DNA of 64,000 nucleotides from an uncultured Lachnospiraceae bacterium (GCA_910584965.1 CAJUDZ010000014.1:18995-82994), one strand, 5' to 3'. Numbered from the stretch's first letter, positions 34,140 through 43,305 are shown. Program-made: numbers and translations. The notes: generated by a model from the sequence alone, not told the origin.

Positions 34140-34496
34140 ATGGAAGAAAGAAGAAAATACAGACGGATGGAACTGTCCTCCCGCTTGGTAATTAAAAATC
34201 TGAACGGAGCGGAGGAAAGCGTGCCGATTGAAGTGGTGGATGTATCCAAAAAGGGCATCGGTTTTATATGCGAAAACGAGCTGAATAAGGATACTGTTTA
34301 CGAAGCCTATCTGACGATATGGATGAAGGAAACGATTCATGCTTTTATGGAGATTGCCAGAATCGAAAAGCTGGACGAAAAGCGGTACAGCTACGGCGCA
34401 ATTTTTATCGGGATGTCGGAGATGGATTCCATGCGGATAGAGGTTTTTGATACAATGGGCAATATGGAGAATCAGGAACATGGCGGGGCGGAATAG
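34140..34496 (+). CDS. PilZ domain protein (c-di-GMP receptor candidate)
   Basis: The 118-residue product is a stand-alone PilZ domain. Both c-di-GMP contact motifs are present: the arginine-rich RRKYRR at the N-terminus (R-x-x-x-R) and DVSKKGIGF (D/N-x-S-x-x-G) about 37 residues later. Binding would change the position of the N-terminal tail and signal to a partner. A GTG at 34125 would add five residues; the ATG at 34140 begins at MEERRKYRRM, where such proteins usually start, and is preferred. It follows the glycopolymer operon by 44 bases, and an EAL phosphodiesterase is encoded at 43773, so c-di-GMP signalling exists in this organism. Confidence 0.82.
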   Translation: MEERRKYRRMELSSRLVIKNLNGAEESVPIEVVDVSKKGIGFICENELNKDTVYEAYLTIWMKETIHAFMEIARIEKLDEKRYSYGAIFIGMSEMDSMRIEVFDTMGNMENQEHGGAE

Positions 34497-34980
34497 AAGG
34501 CGGAATATGGGGCTTGAAATGCTTGTTATCTTTGCATCTGTCATGGGACTTGCCCTGTTGCTGTATCTGGTGATGATTCTGTCCTTTCAGGACGGCGACA
34601 GCTCTGCCAGCGAAACAATCAGCATTGCAGTCCGGATTTCGCAGCGGATCTATACGAATCCGACGGAAGACGAAATCAGGACAGTCAGCCTGATGCTTCG
34701 TTATGTTGCCCATCTTGGCCTGTTTTTTGTAGTCGGCCTCGTGACAACGTTTGTGAGCATGGTGATTTTCAGGCGATACTACCGGATTTTTGGAGTGCTG
34801 TTATCCGGCGGCATCTGCTATCTGCTGGCATATTATACGGAATACTATAAACAGTTTGTCGAGGGAAGACATTTTCAGATGACGGATGTGGCGCTGAACT
34901 GGCTGGGAAGCGCGGCCGGCATCGCCTGCATGGTACTTTCCTATTTTATGAACCGTCTGCTGGTGGAGATGTCTTCCTGA
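34480..34980 (+). CDS. VanZ family membrane protein
   Basis: The 166-residue product has four hydrophobic segments and the VanZ-like signature: LSFQDGDSSAS after the first helix, RYVAHLGLFFVVGL in the second, and TEYYKQFVEGRHFQMTDVALNWLGSAAG, the acidic-aromatic motif that ends the family. VanZ confers low-level teicoplanin resistance in enterococci; most chromosomal relatives have no proven role but are linked to the envelope. The start at 34480 overlaps the PilZ gene by 17 bases; an ATG at 34507 is an alternative. It ends before the hairpin at 35022. Confidence 0.83.
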   Translation: MAGRNRRRNMGLEMLVIFASVMGLALLLYLVMILSFQDGDSSASETISIAVRISQRIYTNPTEDEIRTVSLMLRYVAHLGLFFVVGLVTTFVSMVIFRRYYRIFGVLLSGGICYLLAYYTEYYKQFVEGRHFQMTDVALNWLGSAAGIACMVLSYFMNRLLVEMSS

Positions 34981-35021
34981 AGCGGGCAGGTTTCGGAATC
35001 CGTATTTCTTTTGAACGGAAG

Positions 35022-35051
35022 AAGCCCCGGAATTAATGTTCCAGGGCTTTT
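35022..35051. terminator. Terminator between VanZ and aroA, overlapping the aroA stop
   Basis: AAGCCCCGGAA at 35022-35032 pairs with TTCCAGGGCTT at 35039-35049 (one mismatch on the plus RNA, a U-G pair on the minus RNA), followed by TT. The aroA stop codon lies in the loop. The T-run favours the plus direction. Confidence 0.65.
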
Positions 35052-36310
35052 AAATCTTCATAGAAGGAAGGGTAACTGATATTGACGCAGTCTCTTCCTT
35101 TTATTGTTGTTTCCCCTTCTGCCAGCAGGGCGGCGACCGAAAAGCTCATTGCAATGCGGTGGTCCAGGCAGGAGTCGATGACGGCGCCGTGCAATGGTTT
35201 TCCGCCTTCGATGATCATGCCGTCGTCCGTTCCGGTAATACATCCGCCCATTGCGGTCAGATTTTTCACCATCACATCGATACGGTTGGATTCTTTCACT
35301 TTCAGCTCCGCGGCGTCTTTGATGATTGTGGTGCCCTCTGCGGCAGCGGCCATGATATTGATGACGGGAAGTTCATCGATCAGCGTCGGAATGATGGCGC
35401 CTTCGATCGTAATGCCATGCAGTCTGCTGGATCTGACAAGCAGATCGGCAGTCGGCTCTCCGTCGTGTTTTTCGTTCAGAACGGTAATGTCGCCGCCCAT
35501 CGCGAGCGCGGCTTTTAATATGCCGTCCCTGGTAGGATTGATGCCCACATTTTTAATCAGCAGTTCGGAGCCGGGAACGCATAATCCGGCGGCGATAAAA
35601 TAAGCGGCGGAAGAGATGTCGCCCGGTACCTGTATGTGCCGGCCGGTAAGTTCGGGTTCGGGCTGAATGCGGACGGTCGTGCCTTCGGTCCGTATATCTG
35701 CGCCGAAATAGCGCAGCATAATTTCGGAGTGGTTCCGGCTGATGACGGGCTCGGTCACCTGTGTTTCTCCGCCGGCATACAGTCCGGCCAGCAGCACCGC
35801 GGATTTGACCTGGGCCGAAGCGATTTTGGAGTGGTAGTGGATGCCGTTTAAAGCATTTCCTCTGATGCAGAGCGGCGCGCAGTCATTGCCGTTCAGGCTT
35901 GTGATATCCGCGCCCATCATGGAAAGCGGCTCCATAATCCGCCGCATGGGGCGCTTCTGAATGGAGGCATCCCCGGTCAGCGTTGTCTGAAAAGGCTGTG
36001 CCGCCAGAATGCCGGAAATCAGGCGGGCAGTAGTGCCGCTGTTGCCCACATCGAGCGCGGAAGAAGGCGCTTTGAGACCATGAAGTCCCCGGCCGTGAAT
36101 CAGAATTTTATCAGGGCGGTTTTCGATTTCGATGCCCATGCGGCGGAAGCAGTCGATGGTGGAGAGACAGTCCGCACCCTGCAAAAAATTGGTGACTTCC
36201 GTCAGGCCGTCGGAAAGGGAACCGAACATAACCGCTCTGTGGGAGATGGATTTATCACCCGGAACGGTGATTTCTCCGCGGAGTCCTTTGCTGTTTTGTC
36301 TGTTGATCAT
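35033..36310 (-). CDS. aroA: 3-phosphoshikimate 1-carboxyvinyltransferase (EPSP synthase)
   Basis: The 425-residue product transfers the enolpyruvyl group of PEP to shikimate 3-phosphate, the sixth step of the shikimate pathway. Substrate motifs are visible: GDKSISHRAVM at the start, DVGNSGTTARLISG for PEP and shikimate, KRPMRRI, SAQVKSAVLLAGL, and near the C-terminus LKVKESNRI and DHRIAMSF. It has the class II-like GDSIQ-region variant GDASIQKRPM. The ATG follows AAAGGATTATCCT. It lies 67 bases downstream of tyrA and is surely co-transcribed with it; no other aro genes are in the window. Confidence 0.96.
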   Translation of the reverse strand: MINRQNSKGLRGEITVPGDKSISHRAVMFGSLSDGLTEVTNFLQGADCLSTIDCFRRMGIEIENRPDKILIHGRGLHGLKAPSSALDVGNSGTTARLISGILAAQPFQTTLTGDASIQKRPMRRIMEPLSMMGADITSLNGNDCAPLCIRGNALNGIHYHSKIASAQVKSAVLLAGLYAGGETQVTEPVISRNHSEIMLRYFGADIRTEGTTVRIQPEPELTGRHIQVPGDISSAAYFIAAGLCVPGSELLIKNVGINPTRDGILKAALAMGGDITVLNEKHDGEPTADLLVRSSRLHGITIEGAIIPTLIDELPVINIMAAAAEGTTIIKDAAELKVKESNRIDVMVKNLTAMGGCITGTDDGMIIEGGKPLHGAVIDSCLDHRIAMSFSVAALLAEGETTIKGRDCVNISYPSFYEDLKALEH

Positions 36311-36377
36311 AGGATAATCCTTTCTTTATATATTATGACTTCTTGTTACTTCCTGTTTCGTCTTCCGCCCGGGGCGG

Positions 36378-37481
36378 CTACATTTTTTTCGTATGGATGG
36401 AATATGCGTGTTCTTCCAGTATGTTTTCCGCCTGGTCGGCCGCCGCCTTCTCATAAAATTCGATTCGGAGGGCGCCCTCAGCCAGTTCTCTGTTATGATT
36501 GATGCCGATATTTTTGATGCTGACATTATGTTCTGCGAGCAGGGCGGCGATGGCCGCGATGGAGCCGGGTTTGTCGGCGATATCGACCGTCAGGACATAT
36601 TCTGTTTTGATCGGACCGCTGGAAACATTGATAAAAGATTCACGATAGGCCCTGGCCCGGTCGAAAAACTGATAGAGCGTATCGGTCTTTTTCTCGTCCA
36701 GTTCTTTCTTAAAAGCGTTTAAATCCTGTATGTACCGATCTAATAAGGAAGAAATATTTTCCGTATTGGTCAGGCAGATTTGCTGCCACATGGCGGGTGA
36801 TGATGAAGCGATCCGCGTAATATCCTTGAATCCGCCCGCGGCGATCATTTTCATGATGCCTTCTTTCGAATCCGCATCTTTTACCAGATTGACAAGTGAA
36901 GCGGCGATGACGTGAGGCAGATGGGAGACTGCCGCCGTAACGTAGTCGTGCTGTTCATAAGGCAGAACGAGCGGAATTGCGCCGATTGTCTGTACAAGCG
37001 TCTGGTAAGCCGAAATCTTTTCCGTCGGGACGTCGTTTGTCGGCGTCAGGATATAGTAGGCGTTTTCGAATAAAGAAGCCTTCGAGTTGGCATAACCAAA
37101 CCGCTCGGAGCCGGTCATCGGATGACCGCCGATGAACTGTTTTGTAAGCCCCAGCGCTTCAATCTGTTTATGGATTCCCGTTTTGACGCTTCCGACGTCG
37201 GTCAGGATTGTTTCCGGAGAAAGATATTGTTTTAAAGTAAGCAGATTTCGGTCATTATGGGAAACCGGCGCGCATAGAAATAGATAGTCGCAGTCCGTAA
37301 AGTCCTTTCCGATTTCGGAACAGGCTTTCTGAATGATCCCTTCGCGAGCGGCGAGTTCCAGCGAAGCGGTGTTTGTGTCACAGGCGATGATCCGGGTATC
37401 GGAAAGTTTTTCATGAAGCGCTTTGGCGATGGAACCGCCGATCAGCCCGAGCCCGATAAAACCACAGGTAAAAGAGGACAT
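36378..37481 (-). CDS. tyrA: Prephenate dehydrogenase with C-terminal ACT domain
   Basis: The 367-residue product oxidatively decarboxylates prephenate to 4-hydroxyphenylpyruvate for tyrosine synthesis. The NAD fold begins at once with CGFIGLGLIGGSIAKAL; the family marks DVGSVKTGI and FIGGHPMTGSERFGY carry the catalytic and substrate-binding His and Ser; HDYVTAAVSHLPHVIAASL is the helical dimer domain. The last 75 residues (EYVLTVDIADKPGSIAAIAA onward) are an ACT domain, which should give feedback inhibition by tyrosine. The longer frame from 37544 is not supported; the ATG at 37481 has AAGGAG 8 bases upstream. It is the first gene of the tyrA-aroA operon. Confidence 0.95.
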   Translation of the reverse strand: MSSFTCGFIGLGLIGGSIAKALHEKLSDTRIIACDTNTASLELAAREGIIQKACSEIGKDFTDCDYLFLCAPVSHNDRNLLTLKQYLSPETILTDVGSVKTGIHKQIEALGLTKQFIGGHPMTGSERFGYANSKASLFENAYYILTPTNDVPTEKISAYQTLVQTIGAIPLVLPYEQHDYVTAAVSHLPHVIAASLVNLVKDADSKEGIMKMIAAGGFKDITRIASSSPAMWQQICLTNTENISSLLDRYIQDLNAFKKELDEKKTDTLYQFFDRARAYRESFINVSSGPIKTEYVLTVDIADKPGSIAAIAALLAEHNVSIKNIGINHNRELAEGALRIEFYEKAAADQAENILEEHAYSIHTKKM

Positions 37482-37591
37482 AAGAGCTACTCCTTTCAAA
37501 AGTGCGGATGTCTGTTTATGAATATTCTGAAACAATAATATCATATCTCAATGACCTGAATATATAAAATGGGCAAAATATTCAAAAAAGA

Positions 37592-37620
37592 TTGCAATCT
37601 GTGAAAAGATTTAGTAAAAT
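37592..37620 (+). promoter_or_regulatory. Sigma-A promoter TTGCAA-17-TAAAAT for the EF-G paralogue
   Basis: TTGCAA at 37592-37597 and TAAAAT at 37615-37620 are 17 bases apart. The gene starts 85 bases downstream after TTGGAGGATAAGAT. Confidence 0.65.
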
Positions 37621-37704
37621 ATACACATCATATCAATTTAGGGGGCAAATGTTTCTTGTGACAATTTGCCATAAGACAAAATTGACGGAATTGGAGGATA
37701 AGAT

Positions 37705-39792
37705 ATGAATGTTTACACAACTGACAAAATTCGTAATGTAGCGCTGTTGGGCCACGGCGGCTGTGGAAAAACCAGCCTGGTAGAAGCAATGGCGTACCTT
37801 GCGGGTATCACTTCCCGTATGGGTAAGGTGGCAGATGGCAATACAATCAGCGATTATGGCAAGGAGGAGCAGAAAAGACAGATATCCATAACCACTTCCG
37901 TTGTGCCGGTCGAATGGGAAGGCGTAAAAATTAATCTGCTGGATACGCCCGGTTTCTTTGATTTTGTAGGCGAAGTAGAAGAAGCGGTCAGCGCGGCCGA
38001 TGCGGCGATTATCGTTATTTCCGGCAAGGCCGGAGTGGAAGTCGGCGCGGAGAAGGCATGGGAGCTTTGCGAGAAATACAAGCTGCCCCGTTTTGTGTTT
38101 GTTACGGATATGGATATCGACAATGCGTCTTTCAGACAGGTCGTGGAAGATATGACGAAGAAGTACGGCAAGAAGATGGCGCCTTTCCATCTGCCGATTC
38201 GTGAAGACGAGAAGTTTGTCGGATATATCAATGTGATTACGGAACAGGCTTACCGCTGGAAGGATAAAGAAGTTGTTGAGTGTGAAATGCCCGAGTACAG
38301 CAAGGCCAATCTGCAGCTCTGCCGTGATGCGCTGATGGAAGCGGTAGCGGAGACGAGCGAAGAATTTATGGAGCGTTATTTTAACGGCGAGGCTTTTTCC
38401 GAGGCGGAAATCAGAGCAGCCCTTCGAAGCAATGTTATGGACGGAAGCATCGTTCCGATGTCCATGGGCTCCAGCCTGTTATGCCAGGGTATTTATACAC
38501 TGCTTGACGATATCGTAAAATATATGCCGAGCCCGGAAAACCGGGAGATGGCGGGCATTAACCTGAAAACGAACGAGATTTTCAGCGCGAATTTTGATTT
38601 CTCCAAATCGAAATCGGCTTATATTTTCAAAACCATCGTGGATCCGTTTATCGGAAAATATTCTCTGATTAAGGTCTGCTCCGGCGTTCTCAAGAGTGAT
38701 GATCTGATTTATAACGAAGAGAAGGACATTGAAGAGAAAATCAGCAAATTATATATACTGCAGGGAAGCAAAGCGGTTGAGATCAAAGAGCTTCATGCGG
38801 GAGATATCGGAGCGATCGCCAAACTGACGGCGGCGAGAACAGGCAATACGCTTTCGACGAAAGCGCATCCGATTCGTTTCGGCAAAACGGAAATTTCCAC
38901 GCCTTATACGGTAATGCGCTATCAGGCCCAGAACAAGGCGGATATCGACAAAATTTCCCAGTCGTTGCAGAAGATGTCTCATGAAGACCAGACATTAAAG
39001 ATTGTAAACGATGCGGAGAACAGACAGACGCTGTTATACGGAATGGGTGATCTGCATCTGGAGGTCGTAACGAGCAGACTGCTCAACGAATATAAGGCGG
39101 GCATCAAACTTTCGCAGCCGAAGGTGGCTTACAGGGAAACGATTCAGAAAAAATCGGACGTGGAATACAAATATAAGAAACAGTCCGGCGGACACGGACA
39201 GTACGGACATGTCAAGATGAAGTTTGAACCGTCAGGCTCATTGGAAGAAGCATATGTATTCGAACAGATGGTAGTGGGCGGCGCCGTACCGAAGAACTTC
39301 TTCCCTGCGGTTGAAAAAGGGCTTCAGGACTCCGTTCTGAGCGGACCGCTGGCAGCATATCCGGTTGTCGGCGTTAAGGCGATTTTATATGATGGTTCCT
39401 ACCATCCGGTAGATTCTTCCGAAATGGCGTTCAAGATGGCTACGATTCAGGCATTTAAGAAGGGCTTTATGGAAGCAAAACCGATTCTGCTCGAGCCGAT
39501 CGCTTCTTTGAAAGTAACGGTTCCGGATGCTTATACGGGCGATATCATGGGTGATCTGAACAAACGCCGCGGCCGTGTGCTGGGCATGAATCCGACAGCA
39601 GACGGCAAACAGGTGATTGAAGCGGATATTCCGGTATCCTGTTTGTATGGCTACTGTACCGATCTGCGTTCCATGACAGGAGGCAGAGGCACTTACGAAT
39701 ACCAGTTCGCAAGATACGAGCAGGCACCGGGCGATGTACAGGAGAAAGAAGTTGCCGCAAGAGCGAATAAAGTAGAATCCGGAGAAGAATAA
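37705..39792 (+). CDS. Elongation factor G-like protein (EF-G2 class paralogue)
   Basis: The 695-residue product has the five-domain plan of EF-G: a P-loop GTPase (GHGGCGKTS at residues 16-24), domain II, and the C-terminal domains III-V with QSGGHGQYGHVKM and PDAYTGDIMGDLNKRRGR. Two GTPase motifs differ from canonical EF-G. G3 reads DTPGFFDF (80-87), where Phe84 replaces the catalytic His of DTPGHVDF. G4 reads TDMD (134-137) in place of NKMD, so guanine recognition is altered. This fits the EF-G-2/EF-G-like paralogues of Firmicutes, not the essential FusA of the str operon. Such paralogues are thought to act on ribosomes in special conditions; the actual role is not known. It is monocistronic. 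Confidence 0.88.
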   Translation: MNVYTTDKIRNVALLGHGGCGKTSLVEAMAYLAGITSRMGKVADGNTISDYGKEEQKRQISITTSVVPVEWEGVKINLLDTPGFFDFVGEVEEAVSAADAAIIVISGKAGVEVGAEKAWELCEKYKLPRFVFVTDMDIDNASFRQVVEDMTKKYGKKMAPFHLPIREDEKFVGYINVITEQAYRWKDKEVVECEMPEYSKANLQLCRDALMEAVAETSEEFMERYFNGEAFSEAEIRAALRSNVMDGSIVPMSMGSSLLCQGIYTLLDDIVKYMPSPENREMAGINLKTNEIFSANFDFSKSKSAYIFKTIVDPFIGKYSLIKVCSGVLKSDDLIYNEEKDIEEKISKLYILQGSKAVEIKELHAGDIGAIAKLTAARTGNTLSTKAHPIRFGKTEISTPYTVMRYQAQNKADIDKISQSLQKMSHEDQTLKIVNDAENRQTLLYGMGDLHLEVVTSRLLNEYKAGIKLSQPKVAYRETIQKKSDVEYKYKKQSGGHGQYGHVKMKFEPSGSLEEAYVFEQMVVGGAVPKNFFPAVEKGLQDSVLSGPLAAYPVVGVKAILYDGSYHPVDSSEMAFKMATIQAFKKGFMEAKPILLEPIASLKVTVPDAYTGDIMGDLNKRRGRVLGMNPTADGKQVIEADIPVSCLYGYCTDLRSMTGGRGTYEYQFARYEQAPGDVQEKEVAARANKVESGEE

Positions 39793-39855
39793 TCGGATAA
39801 AATTGTGTGTAGAAGGGTATTGCCCTTTGGCAGATAAAAATCCTTTTTGGAGAAG

Positions 39856-39900
39856 AAAAACGGGATGCAGATGTATTGGGGAATACAGCATCCTGTTTTT
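39856..39900 (+). terminator. Terminator of the EF-G-like gene
   Basis: AAAAACGGGATGC starting at 39856 pairs with GCATCCTGTTTTT ending at 39900, with an inner TGTATT/AATACA stem around GGGG and one G-T pair. Confidence 0.88.
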
Positions 39901-39962
39901 GTGTGTTCTATTATGCGGCATCCGCGAGACTGCAATTCGCGAGATGGCGGAAGAATTAAAGG

Positions 39963-39990
39963 TTGACAAATTATCCCGGTATAGTACAAT
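39963..39990 (+). promoter_or_regulatory. Promoter TTGACA-16-TACAAT for leuS
   Basis: A perfect TTGACA at 39963-39968 and TACAAT at 39985-39990 are 16 bases apart, 48 bases before the leuS start. No T-box core is seen in this short leader, so leuS appears not to be tRNA-controlled here. Confidence 0.75.
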
Positions 39991-40038
39991 AAACAGGTAT
40001 CGGATTAAGATGCCCGAACGGGCAGATAGGAGCAGGAT

Positions 40039-42447
40039 ATGGCAGAGATATACAATCACAGAGAAGTGGAACAGAAATGGCAGAAGGTCTGGGACGACGA
40101 AAAAGCATTTAAGACCTCTGAGGATTATTCCAGGCCGAAATATTATGCGCTTGTGGAATTTCCCTATCCGTCCGGACAGGGACTTCATGTCGGACATCCG
40201 AGACCCTATACGGCGCTTGATATCGTTGCGAGAAAAAGAAGAATGCAGGGGTATAACGTGCTTTACCCGATGGGATGGGATGCTTTTGGACTGCCCACGG
40301 AGAATTACGCGATCAAAAATCATATTCATCCGAGAATCGTAACGGAAAATAATGTGAAGCATTTTAAGAACCAGTTACATGCGCTCGGATATTCTTTTGA
40401 CTGGGACAGAGAGGTTAATACAACCGATCCGAATTATTATAAATGGACACAGTGGATTTTCTTAAAATTATTTAAGGCGGGGCTTGCCTATAAATCGGAA
40501 ATGCCGATCAACTGGTGTACTTCCTGTAAAGTAGGGCTTGCGAACGAAGAAGTGGTGAACGGCGTCTGTGAAAGATGCGGTTCCGAAGTCGTGCGCAGAG
40601 TGAAAAGCCAGTGGATGTTAAAGATTACGGAATACGCGGACAAGCTGATCGAAGGACTTGACTCGGTGGATTATATCGAGAAAGTAAAAGTTTCCCAGAA
40701 AAACTGGATTGGCAAATCGACCGGGGCCGAAGTGGATTTTGCGATCAAAGGCAAAGAAGACAAACTCCGCGTATATACGACCAGATGCGATACGCTGTTT
40801 GGGGCAACTTATATGGTTGTATCTCCGGAGCACCCGCTGATCGACAAATATAAAGACGAATTGAAGAACTGGGATGAGATCTGCGCATACAGAGAACAGG
40901 CGGCCAGAAAATCCGACTTTGAAAGGGCGGAGCTTGCGAAAGACAAGACCGGTGTGAAGCTGGAGGGAATGTCTGCGGTCAATCCCGTGAACGAAAAGGA
41001 AATACCGATTTTTATTTCCGATTATGTCCTGATGAGCTATGGTACCGGTGCCATCATGGCCGTGCCGGCGCATGACGAAAGGGACTGGGACTTTGCGAAA
41101 AAATTCGGCCTGCCGATCATCGAAGTGGTCGCGGGCGGCAAAAACGTACAGGAAGAAGTTTATACGGATGTGGCGACCGGGATTCTCTGTAATTCCGATT
41201 TTCTGAACGGACTCCATGTGGCGGAGGCAAAAGAAAAAATGATCGCTTTTCTGGAAGAGAAAGGCATCGGAACTGCCAAAACGAACTTTAAGCTGAGAGA
41301 CTGGGTATTTTCCAGACAACGCTACTGGGGAGAACCGATTCCGATCGTACATTGTGAAAAATGCGGTTATGTACCGCTTGACGAAAGCGAACTGCCGTTA
41401 GAACTGCCGGAAGTGGAAAGCTATATGCCGACGGATAACGGAGAATCTCCGCTGGCGGCAATGACTGATTGGGTCAATACCATCTGTCCGTGCTGCGGCG
41501 GACCGGCGAAACGGGAAACCGATACGATGCCACAGTGGGCCGGTTCTTCCTGGTACTTCCTGCGTTATACGGATCCGGAGAATAAAGACGCTCTGGCCGG
41601 TAAGGAAGCGCTGGATTACTGGATGCCGGTAGACTGGTATAACGGCGGCATGGAGCATACAACGCTGCATCTGTTATATTCCCGTTTCTGGCATAAATTC
41701 CTGTATGACCAGAAAGTGGTACCCTGTCCGGAACCTTATGCGAAAAGAACTTCTCATGGAATGATTTTAGGCTCCAACGGTGAAAAAATGAGCAAGTCCC
41801 GCGGCAACATCGTCAATCCGGACGATATTGTCAGGGAATACGGTGCGGATACGCTGCGGACATATGAGATGTTTATCGGCGCGTTCGATCTGTCCGCGTC
41901 CTGGTCGGAGGACGGTGTGAAAGGATGCCGCCGCTTCCTGGAAAGAGTATGGAAGCTGCAGGATATTATGACCAACGAGGCGGGATATTCCAAAGATCTC
42001 GAAACGAAGATGCACCAGACGATCAAAAAAGTCAGCAGCGATTTTGAAAATCTGAAATATAATACGGCGATCGCGGCTATGATGGCGCTGATTAACGAAT
42101 TTTATAAAAAGAACAGCGTAACGAGGGACGAATACGGAACCCTGCTCGTGATGCTTAATCCGGTGGCGCCGCATATTACGGAAGAACTCTGGCAGAATGC
42201 AGGATTTGAAGGCAGATTATACCAGGCAAAATGGCCGGAATATGAAGAAGCGAAAACGGTGGAGTCGGCCGTGGAAATTGCGGTTCAGATCAACGGCAAA
42301 ATGAGGGCGGCGCTTATGATTGGCAAGGACGACCCGAAAGAGGACGTTATTGCGAAGGCAAAAGAGGCCGTGGCCGATAAACTGACGGGTACTGTTGTAA
42401 AAGAGATCTATGTTCCCGGAAGGCTTGTGAATATTGTTCAGAAATAG
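40039..42447 (+). CDS. leuS: Leucine-tRNA ligase
   Basis: The 802-residue product is a bacterial-type class I leucyl-tRNA synthetase. The HIGH-equivalent is in PSGQGLHVGHPRPY and KMSKSRGN is at residues 583-590. The CP1 editing domain contains YTTRCDTLFGATYMVVSPEH and the universally conserved SYGTGAIMAVPAHDERD, whose Asp hydrolyses mischarged tRNA. CTSCKVGLANEEV and CERCGSE form the zinc-binding knob, and CEKCGY and CPCCGGP a second Cys set. The ATG follows AGGAGCAGGAT. It has its own promoter and a hairpin after the stop. Confidence 0.97.
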   Translation: MAEIYNHREVEQKWQKVWDDEKAFKTSEDYSRPKYYALVEFPYPSGQGLHVGHPRPYTALDIVARKRRMQGYNVLYPMGWDAFGLPTENYAIKNHIHPRIVTENNVKHFKNQLHALGYSFDWDREVNTTDPNYYKWTQWIFLKLFKAGLAYKSEMPINWCTSCKVGLANEEVVNGVCERCGSEVVRRVKSQWMLKITEYADKLIEGLDSVDYIEKVKVSQKNWIGKSTGAEVDFAIKGKEDKLRVYTTRCDTLFGATYMVVSPEHPLIDKYKDELKNWDEICAYREQAARKSDFERAELAKDKTGVKLEGMSAVNPVNEKEIPIFISDYVLMSYGTGAIMAVPAHDERDWDFAKKFGLPIIEVVAGGKNVQEEVYTDVATGILCNSDFLNGLHVAEAKEKMIAFLEEKGIGTAKTNFKLRDWVFSRQRYWGEPIPIVHCEKCGYVPLDESELPLELPEVESYMPTDNGESPLAAMTDWVNTICPCCGGPAKRETDTMPQWAGSSWYFLRYTDPENKDALAGKEALDYWMPVDWYNGGMEHTTLHLLYSRFWHKFLYDQKVVPCPEPYAKRTSHGMILGSNGEKMSKSRGNIVNPDDIVREYGADTLRTYEMFIGAFDLSASWSEDGVKGCRRFLERVWKLQDIMTNEAGYSKDLETKMHQTIKKVSSDFENLKYNTAIAAMMALINEFYKKNSVTRDEYGTLLVMLNPVAPHITEELWQNAGFEGRLYQAKWPEYEEAKTVESAVEIAVQINGKMRAALMIGKDDPKEDVIAKAKEAVADKLTGTVVKEIYVPGRLVNIVQK

Positions 42448-42468
42448 GACCTGCCGGCAGGCAGACTC

Positions 42469-42510
42469 AAGCGCTTTCCGGACTGTCGTTATATAGTCCG
42501 GGAAGCGTTT
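42469..42510. terminator. Hairpin between convergent leuS and the 42526 gene
   Basis: AAGCGCTTTCCGGACT at 42469-42484 pairs with AGTCCGGGAAGCGTTT at 42495-42510 with one mismatch and a G-T pair. T-runs are short on both sides, so it is a moderate terminator that could serve both genes. Confidence 0.6.
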
Positions 42511-42525
42511 GGCCTGCGGCATATG

Positions 42526-42801
42526 TCAGGTATTTTTCCGATTGCGGAAAATCGCCGTCATTTTATTCATCTTATCGATTTCTTCGGGGGAAGCATGTTT
42601 TTGAAGTGTCCGGATGATGATATTCATTTCTTCCTCCGTAAAACTGATATTTTTATCTTTTCCGCGTTTGGCAACGGCCATCAGGAAAGGGAGCATCTGC
42701 TCTTTGGAAAGACCGCTGCTTTCAAAAACGAGCATTTGCAGAAAATCCAGTTTGGATTTATCGATATGTGCAACATCGGGGTCGTCTAACCAGGATCCCA
42801 T
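42526..42801 (-). CDS. Small helical protein, unknown function
   Basis: The 91-residue product is predicted helical and charged, with KLDFLQMLVFESSGLSKEQM and FTEEEMNIIIRTLQKHASPE as likely helices. It has no signal peptide or membrane segment and I do not recognise a family. It lies 30 bases after the 42832 gene on the same strand, with GGAGG before its ATG, and so is its operon partner. The two proteins share a taste for Met-rich helices and short acidic loops, which hints at a complex, but this is only an impression. Confidence 0.6.
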   Translation of the reverse strand: MGSWLDDPDVAHIDKSKLDFLQMLVFESSGLSKEQMLPFLMAVAKRGKDKNISFTEEEMNIIIRTLQKHASPEEIDKMNKMTAIFRNRKNT

Positions 42802-42831
42802 AAGAAAACCTCCTAACGTTAATATAATATG

Positions 42832-43305
42832 TTATGTCTGACTGTTCAGCGCATCGAACATCGCTTTTTGCTCAGGGGAGAGCATGCCCATCAGGATATT
42901 TTCCATAGAAGCGGAAGATTGGTCGGAATCGTCGCTTCCCATATTCGGAAACAATTCCTGCATGGCGCTCATGGTCTGGCTCATTTCCTGGTACATCTCC
43001 ATCGTCTGCAGTAGGGATTCCATTTGCTCTAACTGTTTGATTTCCGATTCCGTACTGTAAGGCTTTAATTCACAACATAGTTTTTTCATATCAGGATTTG
43101 GCTTTTCCGAAGAAGCGGCGCAGGCGTAAAGAGGATGTTTTTTGCACAAATCCATTGTATATTTCAGTTCCATATATTTGATATAGACTGCCATATTTTT
43201 TTGCATGGAAGGCTCTATATAGGGAAGAAGAACCTTCAGTTTTTGTATTTGATTGTTAGTATATAAGGCGTCAAATGCCATAACGCCTGACGATTCTTCT
43301 TTCAT
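42832..43305 (-). CDS. Met-rich helical protein, unknown function
   Basis: The 157-residue product is mostly helical. Its N-terminal half has Tyr/Lys-rich helices (ALYTNNQIQKLKVLLPYIEP) and cysteines near residues 54, 62, 76 and 77. Its C-terminal half is rich in Met, Gln and Glu (MESLLQTMEMYQEMSQTM) and ends MLSPEQKAMFDALNSQT. No family is recognised. It is the first gene of a two-gene minus-strand unit with 42526, and is separated from the Cys/Gly-rich gene upstream by a terminator. Given the neighbour, a spore-related role is possible but unproven. Confidence 0.6.
   Translation of the reverse strand: MKEESSGVMAFDALYTNNQIQKLKVLLPYIEPSMQKNMAVYIKYMELKYTMDLCKKHPLYACAASSEKPNPDMKKLCCELKPYSTESEIKQLEQMESLLQTMEMYQEMSQTMSAMQELFPNMGSDDSDQSSASMENILMGMLSPEQKAMFDALNSQT

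Noticed and set aside
39385..40362. 325-codon minus-strand ORF across the EF-G-like gene end and leuS start
   Set aside because: Covers a terminator and a promoter of the plus strand and has no recognisable domain.
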